The notes under the pieces were generated by a model. It ran no database searches. It worked only from the letters and a program-made list of their open reading frames with translations, and was not told the DNA's origin. From Candidatus Kaistia colombiensis (GTDB lineage: Bacteria > Pseudomonadota > Alphaproteobacteria > Rhizobiales > Kaistiaceae), in contig CP119318.1 of the NCBI GenBank assembly GCA_029203105.1, positions 4,354,501 through 4,418,500 on the forward strand: a stretch of DNA of 64,000 nt. The letters are read 5' to 3'. Below are positions 34,223 through 43,201 of this stretch, one piece after another. Every line of letters begins with the position of its first letter. Position 1 is the stretch's first letter. The position numbers were made by a program, and so were the translations under genes.

Positions 34223-35593
34223 ATGCAAAAGGCGGTCGCCGTCCTCGATATCGGCAAATCGAACGCCAAGCTCGCGCTGCTCGACCTCGACACGCGCGCG
34301 GTGCTTGCCATCCGCACCATGAAGAACACGGTCCAGCCGGGGCCGCCCTACCCGCATTTCGACGTCGACGGCATCTGGGACTGGTTTTTGGAAGGGCTCG
34401 CCGAGTTTTCGGGCCAGGCCAAAATCGTCGCGATCTCGACCACCACGCATGGCGCGGCGATCGCCGTGCTCGGCGAGGACGGACTGGCTCTGCCGGTGCT
34501 CGACTATGAATTCGCCGGGCCGGACGAAGTCGCGGACGACTACCGCAGGGCGCGCGGCGACTTTTCCGAGATCCTGTCGCCCGACCTGCCGGGCGGCCTC
34601 AATGCCGGGCGGCAATTGTTCTGGATGGAGCGCCGCTTCCCAGCTGAATTCGCCAAAGCGACTGCGATCGTCCCCTACCCGCAATACTGGGTCTGGCGGC
34701 TGACCGGCCGCCGCATCGCCGAAGCGACCTCGTTCGGCGCGCATAGCGACCTCTGGAACGGCCGCGGCCAGACCTATTCGCAACTGGCCGAGACGCAGGG
34801 CTGGGCGGCGCTGTTCCCGCCCCGCCTCGCCGCCTGGGACCCGGTCGGCCCCGTACTGCCCGAGATCGCGGAACGAACCGGCCTGTCGCCGGATTGCCGC
34901 GTCGTCGCCGGCATCCACGATTCGAACGCCAGCCTGCTGCCGCATATCCTGGCGCGTCCCCTGCCCTTCACGGTGATCTCGACCGGCACCTGGATGATCT
35001 CGTTCGCCGCTGGCGGCAGTCTCGATCACCTGCATCCCGAACGCGGCGGCCTCGCCTATGCCGATGCCTTCGCCCGTCCCGTGCCTTCGGCCATGTCGAT
35101 GGCGGGGCGCGAATTCGAGATCCTGACCGAGGGCAATACGAGCGCGCCGAGCGAGGCGGACATCGCCTCGGTGATCGAACGGCGCGTCATGGCGCTGCCG
35201 GGCTTCGTCGCCGGCAACGGACCGTTCGGACGCCGCCAAGGCAGTTGGTCGATCGATCCGGCGACGCTTTCGCCCGGCGAACGAACGGCGGCCGCCAGCC
35301 TCTATGTCGCCCTCGTCGCCGAAATCTGCCTGACGCTCACCGGCGCGCAGGGACCGGTGCTGGTCGAAGGGCCCTTCGCCAAGAACCGGCTGTTCCTGTC
35401 GGCGCTGGCCGCCCTGGTCGACCGGCCGGTCATCGGCCGGCCCGATGCGACCGGAACGACGGAAGGCGCGGCGCTGCTCGCCGACGGCCCCGATCATACC
35501 CGCGCCGCCGCGCCCGATCCCGCCCCGACGCCGCCGCTCGGCGACGATTTCACCGCCTATGCCGCGCTGTGGAAGAACACGGCGGAAAGCTGA
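34223..35593 (+). CDS. FGGY-family carbohydrate kinase, first paralogue
   Basis: This 456-residue sugar kinase of the FGGY family has the N-terminal phosphate-binding motif [27 protein letters not shown], the substrate block [13 protein letters not shown], the catalytic-region [13 protein letters not shown] and the C-terminal [11 protein letters not shown]. It is collinear with the kinase at 35993 and by eye more than half of the residues are identical, so the two arose by duplication. One should phosphorylate L-rhamnulose; the other may act on another ketose supplied through the neighbouring aldolase. The ATG at 34223 follows the aldolase stop by 11 bases. Confidence 0.88.
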   Translation: MQKAVAVLDIGKSNAKLALLDLDTRAVLAIRTMKNTVQPGPPYPHFDVDGIWDWFLEGLAEFSGQAKIVAISTTTHGAAIAVLGEDGLALPVLDYEFAGPDEVADDYRRARGDFSEILSPDLPGGLNAGRQLFWMERRFPAEFAKATAIVPYPQYWVWRLTGRRIAEATSFGAHSDLWNGRGQTYSQLAETQGWAALFPPRLAAWDPVGPVLPEIAERTGLSPDCRVVAGIHDSNASLLPHILARPLPFTVISTGTWMISFAAGGSLDHLHPERGGLAYADAFARPVPSAMSMAGREFEILTEGNTSAPSEADIASVIERRVMALPGFVAGNGPFGRRQGSWSIDPATLSPGERTAAASLYVALVAEICLTLTGAQGPVLVEGPFAKNRLFLSALAALVDRPVIGRPDATGTTEGAALLADGPDHTRAAAPDPAPTPPLGDDFTAYAALWKNTAES

Positions 35594-35669
35594 GCGCCGT
35601 CATCACTCTTTGCCCCCCGAACTGTTATGGTCGCTTGGCCCCGTCCAGCGATCCGCCCAGGAGATTTCC

Positions 35670-35984
35670 ATGCAGAAATACGCCTTCAAGATGCAACTCC
35701 ATCCGGGCCAGGAAGCGGAATACAAGCGCCGCCACGACGAGATCTGGCCGGAACTGTCGGCGCTCTTGAAGGAAGCCGGCGTCTCCGACTATTCGATCCA
35801 TCTCGACCGCGAGAGCTCGACGCTGTTCGGCGTGCTCTGGCGCACCGACGATCACGGCATGGACGCCTTGCCGAGCCATCCCGTCATGCAGCGCTGGTGG
35901 GCGCATATGGCCGACATCATGGCCTCGCACCCCAACAACGAGCCGATCGCCACGCCGCTCGAAACCGTCTTCCATCTGCCGTGA
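35670..35984 (+). CDS. rhaU: L-rhamnose mutarotase
   Basis: This 104-residue protein is full length for the RhaM/RhaU family of the dimeric alpha-beta barrel fold. It interconverts the alpha and beta anomers of L-rhamnose. The family pattern is clear: [23 protein letters not shown] with the catalytic His, then [17 protein letters not shown] and [20 protein letters not shown] precedes the ATG. The gene lies between the two kinase paralogues and ends at the possible GTG start of the second. Confidence 0.94.
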   Translation: MQKYAFKMQLHPGQEAEYKRRHDEIWPELSALLKEAGVSDYSIHLDRESSTLFGVLWRTDDHGMDALPSHPVMQRWWAHMADIMASHPNNEPIATPLETVFHLP

Positions 35985-35992
35985 ACGCCGCC

Positions 35993-37378
35993 ATGATGAC
36001 CGCCGCCGAAAAGCCCAAGGGAACCGTCGTCATCGATATCGGCAAGACCAACGCCAAGCTGGCGCTGGTCGACGAGGCGACGCGCGAGATCCTCGCGATC
36101 CGCACCACCGTCAACGAGGTCTTGACCGAAGGGCTCTATCCGCATTTCGACGTCGAGCGGATCTGGAAATGGATCCTGGACGGGCTGACGGAATTCGCCG
36201 GCCAGGCGGAAATCGACTGCATCTCGACGACAACGCATGGCGCTGCGATCGCCGTCACCGACGGCCACGACCTCGTCATGCCAATCCTCGATTATGAGTA
36301 CAAAGGACCGGATTCAGTCGCAGAACTGTACCGCACCCAGCGCGGCGCCTTCTGGGAGACGCTGTCGCCGGACCTGCCGGGCGGTCTTAATGTCGGACGG
36401 CAGCTCTACTGGCAGGAACAGACCTACCCATCCGCCTTCGCGCGCGCCACGACGATCCTGTTCTATCCGCAATACTGGGTCTGGCGCCTGACCGGCATCG
36501 CGGTCAGCGAACCGACGACGCTCGGCTGCCACACCGATCTCTGGAATCCGGAGGCCGGCACCTTCTCGCGCCTCGCCGACGATCACGGCTGGTCGAAGCT
36601 GTTCCCGCCGCTGGTTCGTCCGTGGGACACAGCCGGCAGCATCCGGCCCGAGCTCGCCGCGAAGACCGGTCTGCCGGCCGATTGCCGCGTCGTCGCCGGC
36701 ATCCACGATTCGAATGCCAGCCTGCTGCCGCATATCCTTCGCCGCCGCGCGCCGTTCTCGGTGATCTCGACCGGCACCTGGATGATCTTCTTCGCCGTCG
36801 GCGGCTCGATCGCCGATCTCGACCCGGCCCGCGACTGCCTCGCCAATGTCGATGCGCTCGGGCGCGCCATCCCCTCGGCCCGCTTCATGGCCGGGCGCGA
36901 ATACTCGATCCTGACCGAGGATTCCAAGGTGGTGCCGACCGAGGCGGAGATCGCCCGCGTCATCGATGAGAAGATCATGGCGCTGCCCTCCTTCGCCCCC
37001 GGCACCGGCCCGTTCGCTTTCCGCGAAGGGCACTGGAGCCACGACCCGGCGACGCTGTCGCCCGGCGAGAAGGTGGCGGCGGCCAGCCTCTATTGCGCGC
37101 TCGTCGCCGAGGCCTGCCTGCAACTGACCGGCGCCGCCGGACCGATCATCGTCGAGGGGCCGATCTCGCGCAACGCGCTCTACCTGTCGGCGCTGACGAG
37201 CATCGTCGGAAGACCGGTGATCGCCCGCACCGACACGACCGGAACGACGGAAGGCGCGGCACTGCTGGCCAAGGGGCCGGAAGGCATCGGCCCCGGGCTG
37301 CCGGACACCGAGCCGGCCGCCCCGCTCGGCCACGACCTCGAAGCCTATGCGACGGCCTGGCGCGAAACGACTGATTAG
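35993..37378 (+). CDS. rhaK: Rhamnulokinase (RhaK-type FGGY kinase), second paralogue
   Basis: This 461-residue FGGY kinase is preceded by rhaU, the order found for rhaUK in rhizobia, which makes it the best candidate for the rhamnulose kinase. It has [63 protein letters not shown] and [11 protein letters not shown]. The start could be GTG 35981 (overlapping the rhaU stop as GTGA) or the ATGs at 35993 or 35996; none has a strong ribosome-binding site, consistent with translational coupling. Confidence 0.88.
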   Translation: MMTAAEKPKGTVVIDIGKTNAKLALVDEATREILAIRTTVNEVLTEGLYPHFDVERIWKWILDGLTEFAGQAEIDCISTTTHGAAIAVTDGHDLVMPILDYEYKGPDSVAELYRTQRGAFWETLSPDLPGGLNVGRQLYWQEQTYPSAFARATTILFYPQYWVWRLTGIAVSEPTTLGCHTDLWNPEAGTFSRLADDHGWSKLFPPLVRPWDTAGSIRPELAAKTGLPADCRVVAGIHDSNASLLPHILRRRAPFSVISTGTWMIFFAVGGSIADLDPARDCLANVDALGRAIPSARFMAGREYSILTEDSKVVPTEAEIARVIDEKIMALPSFAPGTGPFAFREGHWSHDPATLSPGEKVAAASLYCALVAEACLQLTGAAGPIIVEGPISRNALYLSALTSIVGRPVIARTDTTGTTEGAALLAKGPEGIGPGLPDTEPAAPLGHDLEAYATAWRETTD

Positions 37379-37410
37379 GGACTGCCTGCCTGAGGCATGG
37401 CACCACTCTT

Positions 37411-37558
37411 CACCTCTCCCGGAGGGAGAGGTCGGAGCGAAGCTCCGGGTGAGGGTTTAGGGAACTATCCGGATAAGGCGCCGCGCGTTTGACTTGTGAG
37501 GCCGTAAACCCTCACCCGCCGGCCTGCGGCCGTCGACCTCTCCCTCCGGGAGAGGTGA
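37411..37558. repeat. Intergenic repeat B, copy 3 (with an extra internal segment)
   Basis: This is the same element as copies 1 and 2, but CTCTCCCGGAGGGAGAGG replaces the CTGAGGG core, and about 26 extra bases (37473-37498) break the central region before GAGGCCGTAAACC. It lies between the convergent rhaK and RpiR-type genes, where its long stem could end transcription on both strands. Confidence 0.85.
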
Positions 37559-37562
37559 AGAA

Positions 37563-38405
37563 TCAGTCGCCGCGGCGGAGGCGCTCCAGCGCCTCCAGCC
37601 GGTCGCGCGCCGTGCCACCCTGCTCCGCCACGACCGCCGCGGTCAGGGCCTCGACGATGAGGAGCAGGCCGGCGCTTGAATCCCAGACCGAGGGCGCCGG
37701 CACATGTGCCGGCAGGACATGGCGGGCGACCTTGGAGATCGGCGACAGCCACTGGTCGGTGACAAGGACGATGCGCGCGCCCTGTCGCGCCGCGCGCTCC
37801 GCGAAGACCAGCAGGTCGTCGGAATAGCGGCGAATGTCGAACAGGATGATGACGTCCTGCTTGCCGATGTCGAGCAGCCTGTCGAACCACGCCGCCGGCT
37901 GTCCTTCGATGTGCTGGACCTGCGGGCGCAGCACGCGCAGATGCGCCGCCATGTAGGCGGCGATCGCGTCGGTGAAACGGCCGCCGAGCAAATGCAGCGG
38001 CCGCCGCCTGTCGGCAATCAGCCGCACGGTCGCGTCGAATTCCTCGCGCGGCACGTTCTCGGCGGTGGCGCGCAGATTGGCGATCGCGGCCAGCGCGAAC
38101 GCGTCGAGCGGGTCGCCGTCCGGCCGCGTGCCGCCCTTGGTCAACGGCGTCTCGCGCTGCGCCGCCAGTTCCGCCTTGAGCCTATCCTGGAACGCTCCAT
38201 AGCTGGCGAAGCCGAGCTTGGCGATCATGCGCAACACGGTCGGTGCGCTGACGCCGGCCGCCTCGCCAAAGCGTGCCGCCGTATCGAGCCCGGCCATCGG
38301 ATAGTCGGCCAGAAGCCGGTGCGCCACGCGGCGCTCGTTCGGCGTCAGGCGACCGAGGTCACGCCGCAGTTGCCCGGCGATCGACGCTCCCCCCTCGCTG
38401 TCCAT
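37563..38405 (-). CDS. MurR/RpiR-family transcriptional regulator
   Basis: This 280-residue regulator has an N-terminal helix-turn-helix (about 15-80; AARFGEAAGVSAPTVLRMIAKL) and a C-terminal SIS sugar-phosphate-binding domain (about 120-260; LHLLGGRFTDAIAAYMA, DVIILFDIRRYSDD). AGGAGG 4 bases before the ATG at 38405 fixes the start. It is divergent from the amidohydrolase gene at 38566 and convergent with rhaK. By position it more likely controls the amine-type cluster to its right than rhamnose genes. Confidence 0.87.
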   Translation of the reverse strand: MDSEGGASIAGQLRRDLGRLTPNERRVAHRLLADYPMAGLDTAARFGEAAGVSAPTVLRMIAKLGFASYGAFQDRLKAELAAQRETPLTKGGTRPDGDPLDAFALAAIANLRATAENVPREEFDATVRLIADRRRPLHLLGGRFTDAIAAYMAAHLRVLRPQVQHIEGQPAAWFDRLLDIGKQDVIILFDIRRYSDDLLVFAERAARQGARIVLVTDQWLSPISKVARHVLPAHVPAPSVWDSSAGLLLIVEALTAAVVAEQGGTARDRLEALERLRRGD

Positions 38406-38565
38406 ACCGCCTCCTCCCCTCTTGCCGCCCCGGAAGGCAACTGACGCCTGCATTTCAGAATTGACGCGCTCTATCTACATTGTAACGTATATTTCAGTTC
38501 GACGGGATCGGGGAGTCGGACGATGTCGCCGCGCCACCGAACGGCGCCGAGCGGGGGATCGGGTC
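38406..38565. promoter_or_regulatory. Divergent promoter region between the RpiR regulator and the amidohydrolase
   Basis: The 160-base gap includes TTGACG (38461-38466) with an A/T-rich stretch about 16 bases on (TAACGTATAT, 38483-38492), a plausible plus-strand promoter. TTTCAG occurs twice around it (38453 and 38494). RpiR-type operators often contain TGTAA or TTTCA half-sites, so TGTAACGTATATTTCA (38481-38496) is a candidate. No firm call is possible. Confidence 0.35.
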
Positions 38566-39384
38566 ATGACGAATGGCTTGGCTGGCGTGGCGCGCGTGGC
38601 GGGCACTCCCTTGCTCGCAAGCGACGAACCGCCTGTCGTCGATCTTCGGGACGGCACCGACAGTCCCTTCGTCTTTCTCTGCGAGCACGCGTCGAACCGG
38701 CTGCCGCATGCCCTCGGCGACCTCGGCCTGCCGGCCGAAGCGCTGGAGCGCCACATTGCCTGGGACCCCGGCGCCGCGCCGATGGCGCTCGGCCTGGCGG
38801 AGAAGCTCGGCGGACCGGCGATCCTGCAGACCTATTCGCGCCTGGTCATCGACTGCAACCGCGAGCCGGGCCTGCCGGACGCGATCACGACGCTTTCCGA
38901 AGACACGAAGATCCCCGGCAACGAACATCTCGGCGACGCGGCGCGGCGGCAGCGCGTCGACGCGATCTGGGCGCCCTTCCATGCCGCGATCGACGAACTG
39001 GTCGAGGCCCGCATCGCCGCCGGCCGGCCGACCGTCATCGTCACGCTCCATTCCTTTACGCCGGTCTATCGCGGGGTCTCGCGGCCCTGGCATGTCGGCA
39101 TCATCTCAAGCGGCGATCGGCGCTTCGCCGAGGCGATGCTGGCAGCGCTGCGGCGCGATCCGGCCCTCGTCGTCGGCGACGACGAACCTTATTCGGCTCG
39201 GGACAATGTCGACTACACGATCCGCCGCCACGGCTTCGAGCGCGGCCTGCCGCACGTCATGATCGAGGTCCGCAACGACCTCATACGCACGCCGGGCGAC
39301 GTCGTCGGCTGGGTCGACCGCCTGGCCGGCGCCCTGGTCGAAAGCGCCGACGCCGTCGGCATGCCCGCCCGACAAAGGAACTGA
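38566..39384 (+). CDS. N-formylglutamate amidohydrolase-family protein
   Basis: This 272-residue FGase-family hydrolase includes FVFLCEHASNRLP (a likely metal-ligand motif), LVIDCNREPGLPD, VTLHSFTPVY and PHVMIEVRNDLIRTPGD. Known members (HutG) release formate from N-formylglutamate in histidine breakdown, but no other hut gene is present. In this cluster the natural guess is hydrolysis of an N-substituted or gamma-linked glutamate amide. The ATG at 38566 gives the standard length. It is the first gene of a rightward cluster with a permease and a glutamine-synthetase-like ligase. Confidence 0.87.
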   Translation: MTNGLAGVARVAGTPLLASDEPPVVDLRDGTDSPFVFLCEHASNRLPHALGDLGLPAEALERHIAWDPGAAPMALGLAEKLGGPAILQTYSRLVIDCNREPGLPDAITTLSEDTKIPGNEHLGDAARRQRVDAIWAPFHAAIDELVEARIAAGRPTVIVTLHSFTPVYRGVSRPWHVGIISSGDRRFAEAMLAALRRDPALVVGDDEPYSARDNVDYTIRRHGFERGLPHVMIEVRNDLIRTPGDVVGWVDRLAGALVESADAVGMPARQRN

Positions 39385-39563
39385 GGGAGACAACGCCGCC
39401 ACAGAGAGCGGCGAGACAAGAGCAGAATGGGCCGAACGGCAGAGACCGAAAGCCCGACACTATCCGAGCGGCCCACCACCGCGCGGCACGGAACAGAGGG
39501 GAACTTCATCGATCCGCCGCAGCCGGGCTGCGGCCGGACGACAACAGAGACGGGAGCACTTTG

Positions 39564-41144
39564 ATGAGCAATATCGAGGGGTATACCGAAAGCGACAAGA
39601 AGGCGGACATTCACGTCCTCCACTCCATGGGCTACGCCCAGGAACTCGAGCGGCGGATGAGCCGCTTCTCGAATTTCGCAATCTCGTTCTCGATCATCTG
39701 CATTCTGTCGGGCGGCATCAATTCGCTCGCCCAGGCGACCTCGGGCGCGGGCGGCGCCGGCATCGGCATCGGCTGGCCGATCGGCTGCCTGATCTCGGGC
39801 GTCTTCGCGCTCGCCATGGCGCAGATCAGCTCCGCCTATCCGACGGCCGGCGGTCTCTATCACTGGGGTTCGATCCTCGGCAATCGCTTCACCGGCTGGG
39901 TCACCGCCTGGTTCAACCTGCTCGGCCTCGTCACCGTGCTCGGCGCCATCAATGTCGGCACCTACTACTTCTTCGTCGGCGCTTTCGGGCCGACCTTCGG
40001 CTGGGAAGACACCACGACCTCGCGCGTGCTGTTCCTCACCGTCCTGACCGGCGCGCAGGCGCTGATCAACCATATGGGCATCGGCCTGACGGCCAAGCTC
40101 ACCGACTTCTCCGGCTATCTGATCTTCGTCACCGCGCTGGTGCTTGCGGTCGTCTGTCTCGCGGCGGCGCCCAGCTTTGATTTCGCCCGGCTCTTCACCT
40201 TCGGCAATTATTCCGGCCAGGCGACGATGGCCGCCGATGGCACGCTGACCGGTGCGCCGGTCTGGCCGGCGGTCTCCGGCTGGTGGGTGTTCCTGCTCGG
40301 CCTGTTGCTGCCGATCTATACGATCACCGGCTATGACGCTTCGGCGCACACCTCCGAGGAAACCGTCAAGGCGGCTCATTCCGTGCCGCGTGGCATGGTG
40401 ATGTCGGTCGTCTGGGCAGCCGTGTTCGGCTACATCATGCTGTGCTCGTTCGTCCTGATGATCCCGAACATGGACGACGCCGCCAAGCAGGGCTGGAACG
40501 TCTTCTTCTGGGCGATGGACGCCCAGGTGAACCCGGCGGTCAAGGTCATCCTCTACGTCGCCATCTTCGTCTCGCAGTTCCTCTGCGGCCTGGCGACGGT
40601 GACTTCGGTATCGCGCATGATCTTCGCCTTCTCGCGTGATGGCGGCCTGCCGGCTTCGCGGTCGCTGTCAAAGGTGAGCCCGCGCTTCCGCACGCCGGTG
40701 GCGGCGATCTGGACCGGCGCGATCCTTGCCGTGCTGTTCGTCTGGGGTTCGTCGCTCGTGTCGATCGGCGACACGCCGGTCTATTCGATCGTCGTCTCCT
40801 GCACCGTCATCTTCCTGTTCTTCTCCTTCGTCATTCCGATCGTGCTCGGCCTGTTCGCCTATGGCACGTCGAAATGGCCGGCGATGGGACCCTGGAACCT
40901 CGGCCGGGGCCTGTTCACCCTGTTCGGCATCCTTTCCATCATCTCGATGGTGCTGATCTTCGTCATCGGCGTGCAGCCGCCGAACGAATGGGCGCTCTAC
41001 ATCACGATCGGCTTCCTCGTGCTGACCGGCATCATCTGGCTGGCCTTCGAGAACCGCCGCTTCCAGGGCCCGCCGATCGGCGACGTCATCGCCAAGCGGC
41101 AAGCCGAGATCGCCGCCGCCGAAAAGGCGGTCGGCCAGATCTAG
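39564..41144 (+). CDS. APC-superfamily amino acid/amine permease
   Basis: This 526-residue membrane protein has about twelve hydrophobic segments, with family features ISFSIICILSGGINSL (first helix with the Gly-containing kink), AYPTAGGLYHW and TITGYDASAHTSEET. The length and pattern match GABA/choline-type permeases of the APC superfamily. It probably imports the amine or amino acid metabolised by the adjacent ligase. GGGAG lies 8 bases before ATG 39564. The 180 bases up to the next gene contain only a GC-rich inverted repeat (41192-41209). Confidence 0.88.
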   Translation: MSNIEGYTESDKKADIHVLHSMGYAQELERRMSRFSNFAISFSIICILSGGINSLAQATSGAGGAGIGIGWPIGCLISGVFALAMAQISSAYPTAGGLYHWGSILGNRFTGWVTAWFNLLGLVTVLGAINVGTYYFFVGAFGPTFGWEDTTTSRVLFLTVLTGAQALINHMGIGLTAKLTDFSGYLIFVTALVLAVVCLAAAPSFDFARLFTFGNYSGQATMAADGTLTGAPVWPAVSGWWVFLLGLLLPIYTITGYDASAHTSEETVKAAHSVPRGMVMSVVWAAVFGYIMLCSFVLMIPNMDDAAKQGWNVFFWAMDAQVNPAVKVILYVAIFVSQFLCGLATVTSVSRMIFAFSRDGGLPASRSLSKVSPRFRTPVAAIWTGAILAVLFVWGSSLVSIGDTPVYSIVVSCTVIFLFFSFVIPIVLGLFAYGTSKWPAMGPWNLGRGLFTLFGILSIISMVLIFVIGVQPPNEWALYITIGFLVLTGIIWLAFENRRFQGPPIGDVIAKRQAEIAAAEKAVGQI

Positions 41145-41324
41145 GACGGACGGGCGGGCGGCGTAGGCTGCCCGCTCCCTTCTGCCCGGCAGGCCGCCAT
41201 CCGGCGGCCTCGCCACCCAACTCACGCTCACCCCTCTCCCGACCGCTCGCGCGATCGGAGGATGGCCGGATCGAACCCGCCATTCCCGCGGAGAAGCGCT
41301 CGACCGATCGAACAAGGAACTGCC

Positions 41325-42689
41325 ATGCCCGGAAACCTGACGCTGAATGAGCTCGAAGCGGCAATCGCCGACGGCACGATCGACACGGTGATCGTCGCCT
41401 TCCCCGACATGCAGGGCCGCCTTGTCGGCAAGCGCTTCACCGGCCGCTTCTTCCTCGACAGCGCCATCCGGGAAACCCACGCCTGCAACTATCTCCTGAC
41501 CGTCGACATCGATATGGAGCCGGTGCCCGGCTACAAGGCGGCCAGCTGGGAACAGGGCTATGGCGATTTCGTGCTGAAGCCCGACATCGCCACGCTGCGC
41601 CGCATCCCCTGGCTCGACGGCACGGCGCTGATGCTGGCCGATGTCTGCGACCATCATGGCGACGAACTGGCGCACGCGCCGCGCTCGATCCTGAAGGCGC
41701 AATTGAAGCGGCTGGCCGAGCGCAACATGAAGGCCTTCTTCGCCTCCGAGCTCGAATTCTACGCCTTCGACGAGACCTATGAGACGGCGGGCCACAAGCG
41801 CTGGCACGGCCTGAAGACGATGGGCGACTACATCGAGGACTACCACATCTTCCAGACCACCAAGAACGAGCCGCTGCTGCGCGCCATCCGCAACGGGCTG
41901 ATGGGAGCCGGCATCCCGGTCGAGAACTCGAAGGGCGAATGGGGCCCGGGCCAGGAGGAGGTCAACATCCGCTATGCGGAGGCCCTCGAAATGGCCGACT
42001 GGCACGTCATCATGAAGAACGGCATCAAGGAGATCGCCCATCTCCAGAACCGCGCCGTCACCTTCATGGCGAAATGGCGCTATGACCTCGCCGGCTCCTC
42101 GTCGCACATCCATTCCTCGCTCTGGGACGCGACCGGCAAGGTGGCGCTGTTTGCCGATCCGAAGGATCCGCTCGGCATGTCGGCGACGATGAAATCCTGG
42201 CTCGCCGGCCATCTGGCGCATGCCGGCGACATGACGGCGTTCCTCGCCCCCTACATCAACTCGTACAAGCGCTTCCAGGTCGGCACCTTCGCGCCGACCA
42301 AGGCGGTCTGGTCGGTCGACAATCGCACCGCCGGCTTTCGCGTTGTCGGCGAGGGCAAGTCGGTCCGCACCGAATGCCGCATCGGCGGCTCGGACCTGAA
42401 TCCCTATCTCGCCTTCTCCGGCCTGATCGCGGCTGGCCTGCACGGCATCGACGAGAAGCTGGAACTGGAACCGGCCTTCGCGGGCGACGCCTACTACGCC
42501 GCCAACCTGCCCGAGGTGCCAAAAACACTGCGCGACGCGATCGCCGCCCTCGACGGTTCGAAGGTGTTGCGCGCGGCACTGGGAGACGAGGTGGTCGAGC
42601 ACTATCTGCACACCGCCCGCTGGGAGCAGCACGAATATGACCGCCGCGTCACGGATTGGGAGTTGCAGCGCGGGTTCGAGCGGTATTGA
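41325..42689 (+). CDS. Glutamine-synthetase-like gamma-glutamyl-amine ligase
   Basis: This 454-residue protein has the glutamine-synthetase catalytic domain: ELEFYAFD, NSKGEWGPGQEEVNIRY, TFMAKW, the SSSHIHSSLW loop, VDNRTAGFRV and GGSDLNPYLA. It belongs to the side of the family that includes PuuA, which ligates glutamate to putrescine, rather than housekeeping GlnA. Neighbouring permease, amidohydrolase and dehydrogenases support an amine substrate. AAGGA precedes ATG 41325 by 6 bases. The downstream operon is interrupted by a toxin-antitoxin pair. Confidence 0.87.
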   Translation: MPGNLTLNELEAAIADGTIDTVIVAFPDMQGRLVGKRFTGRFFLDSAIRETHACNYLLTVDIDMEPVPGYKAASWEQGYGDFVLKPDIATLRRIPWLDGTALMLADVCDHHGDELAHAPRSILKAQLKRLAERNMKAFFASELEFYAFDETYETAGHKRWHGLKTMGDYIEDYHIFQTTKNEPLLRAIRNGLMGAGIPVENSKGEWGPGQEEVNIRYAEALEMADWHVIMKNGIKEIAHLQNRAVTFMAKWRYDLAGSSSHIHSSLWDATGKVALFADPKDPLGMSATMKSWLAGHLAHAGDMTAFLAPYINSYKRFQVGTFAPTKAVWSVDNRTAGFRVVGEGKSVRTECRIGGSDLNPYLAFSGLIAAGLHGIDEKLELEPAFAGDAYYAANLPEVPKTLRDAIAALDGSKVLRAALGDEVVEHYLHTARWEQHEYDRRVTDWELQRGFERY

Positions 42690-42708
42690 ACACACACACT
42701 TCGCGCAA

Positions 42709-42737
42709 TTGACACACTCATGTTTATGCCCTAGCGT
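42709..42737 (+). promoter_or_regulatory. Candidate promoter of the toxin-antitoxin pair
   Basis: A perfect -35 hexamer TTGACA (42709-42714) is followed after 17 bases by TAGCGT (42732-42737). It lies 27 bases before the antitoxin ATG, which itself has GGAAGGAGG just upstream. A dedicated promoter would allow the pair to be expressed independently of the catabolic genes around it. Confidence 0.45.
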
Positions 42738-42763
42738 CACCCAACACTTCGGAAGGAGGCCCC

Positions 42764-43201
42764 ATGAGCAAATACGATCCGCTGGCACACTTCCTCGAAC
42801 GCTCTGCCGCGTCGGAGATCTGGATGACGTTCGAAGAGATCGAAGGAATTCTGGGCTTTCCGCTTCCCCCATCCCAGACGCATCGGGCGTGGTGGAGCAA
42901 CAATGCCAGCAACAACGTCATGACAAAGGCGTGGTTGGCGGCGGGCTACGAAACCGAGCAGGTCGATATCGAAGGCCGCAAGCTTGTCTTTCGTCGTGTC
43001 GCGCGTGTCCCTGGCTTGCGCGAGCCCGGCGAAGGCGGCAAGTCGGCCGGCGTGAAGCAACCTCGGCGCAACCCGCTGTTTGGCTTCATGGCCGGCACCT
43101 TCACGATTGCGCCGGGCACGGATCTGACCGCTCCGGCGGATGGCGAATGGGCCGATATGGCGTGGGGCAAATCAAACCAGGGTCATGAGGACGCGGCGTG
43201 A
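42764..43201 (+). CDS. Chimeric antitoxin: DUF7662-like domain plus VapB-type neutralising tail
   Basis: This 145-residue protein lies immediately upstream of a PIN toxin and overlaps it by 4 bases (GTGA). Residues 1-80 resemble the small DUF7662 domain (MTFEEIEGILGFPLPPS, RAWWSNNASN), not an AbrB, Phd or ribbon-helix-helix DNA-binding fold. Residues 105-124 (LFGFMAGTFTIAPGTDLTAP) match the tail that many antitoxins use to wrap their PIN partner. The best reading is an antitoxin whose DNA-binding half has been replaced. Assignment of the first domain is from memory of the family pattern. A strong AGGAGG-type site precedes the ATG. Confidence 0.7.
   Translation: MSKYDPLAHFLERSAASEIWMTFEEIEGILGFPLPPSQTHRAWWSNNASNNVMTKAWLAAGYETEQVDIEGRKLVFRRVARVPGLREPGEGGKSAGVKQPRRNPLFGFMAGTFTIAPGTDLTAPADGEWADMAWGKSNQGHEDAA

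Noticed and set aside
38566..39384. Assignment of the FGase-like gene as hutG in histidine degradation
   Set aside because: No other hut gene is nearby and the neighbours point to amine metabolism, so the gene symbol is withheld.
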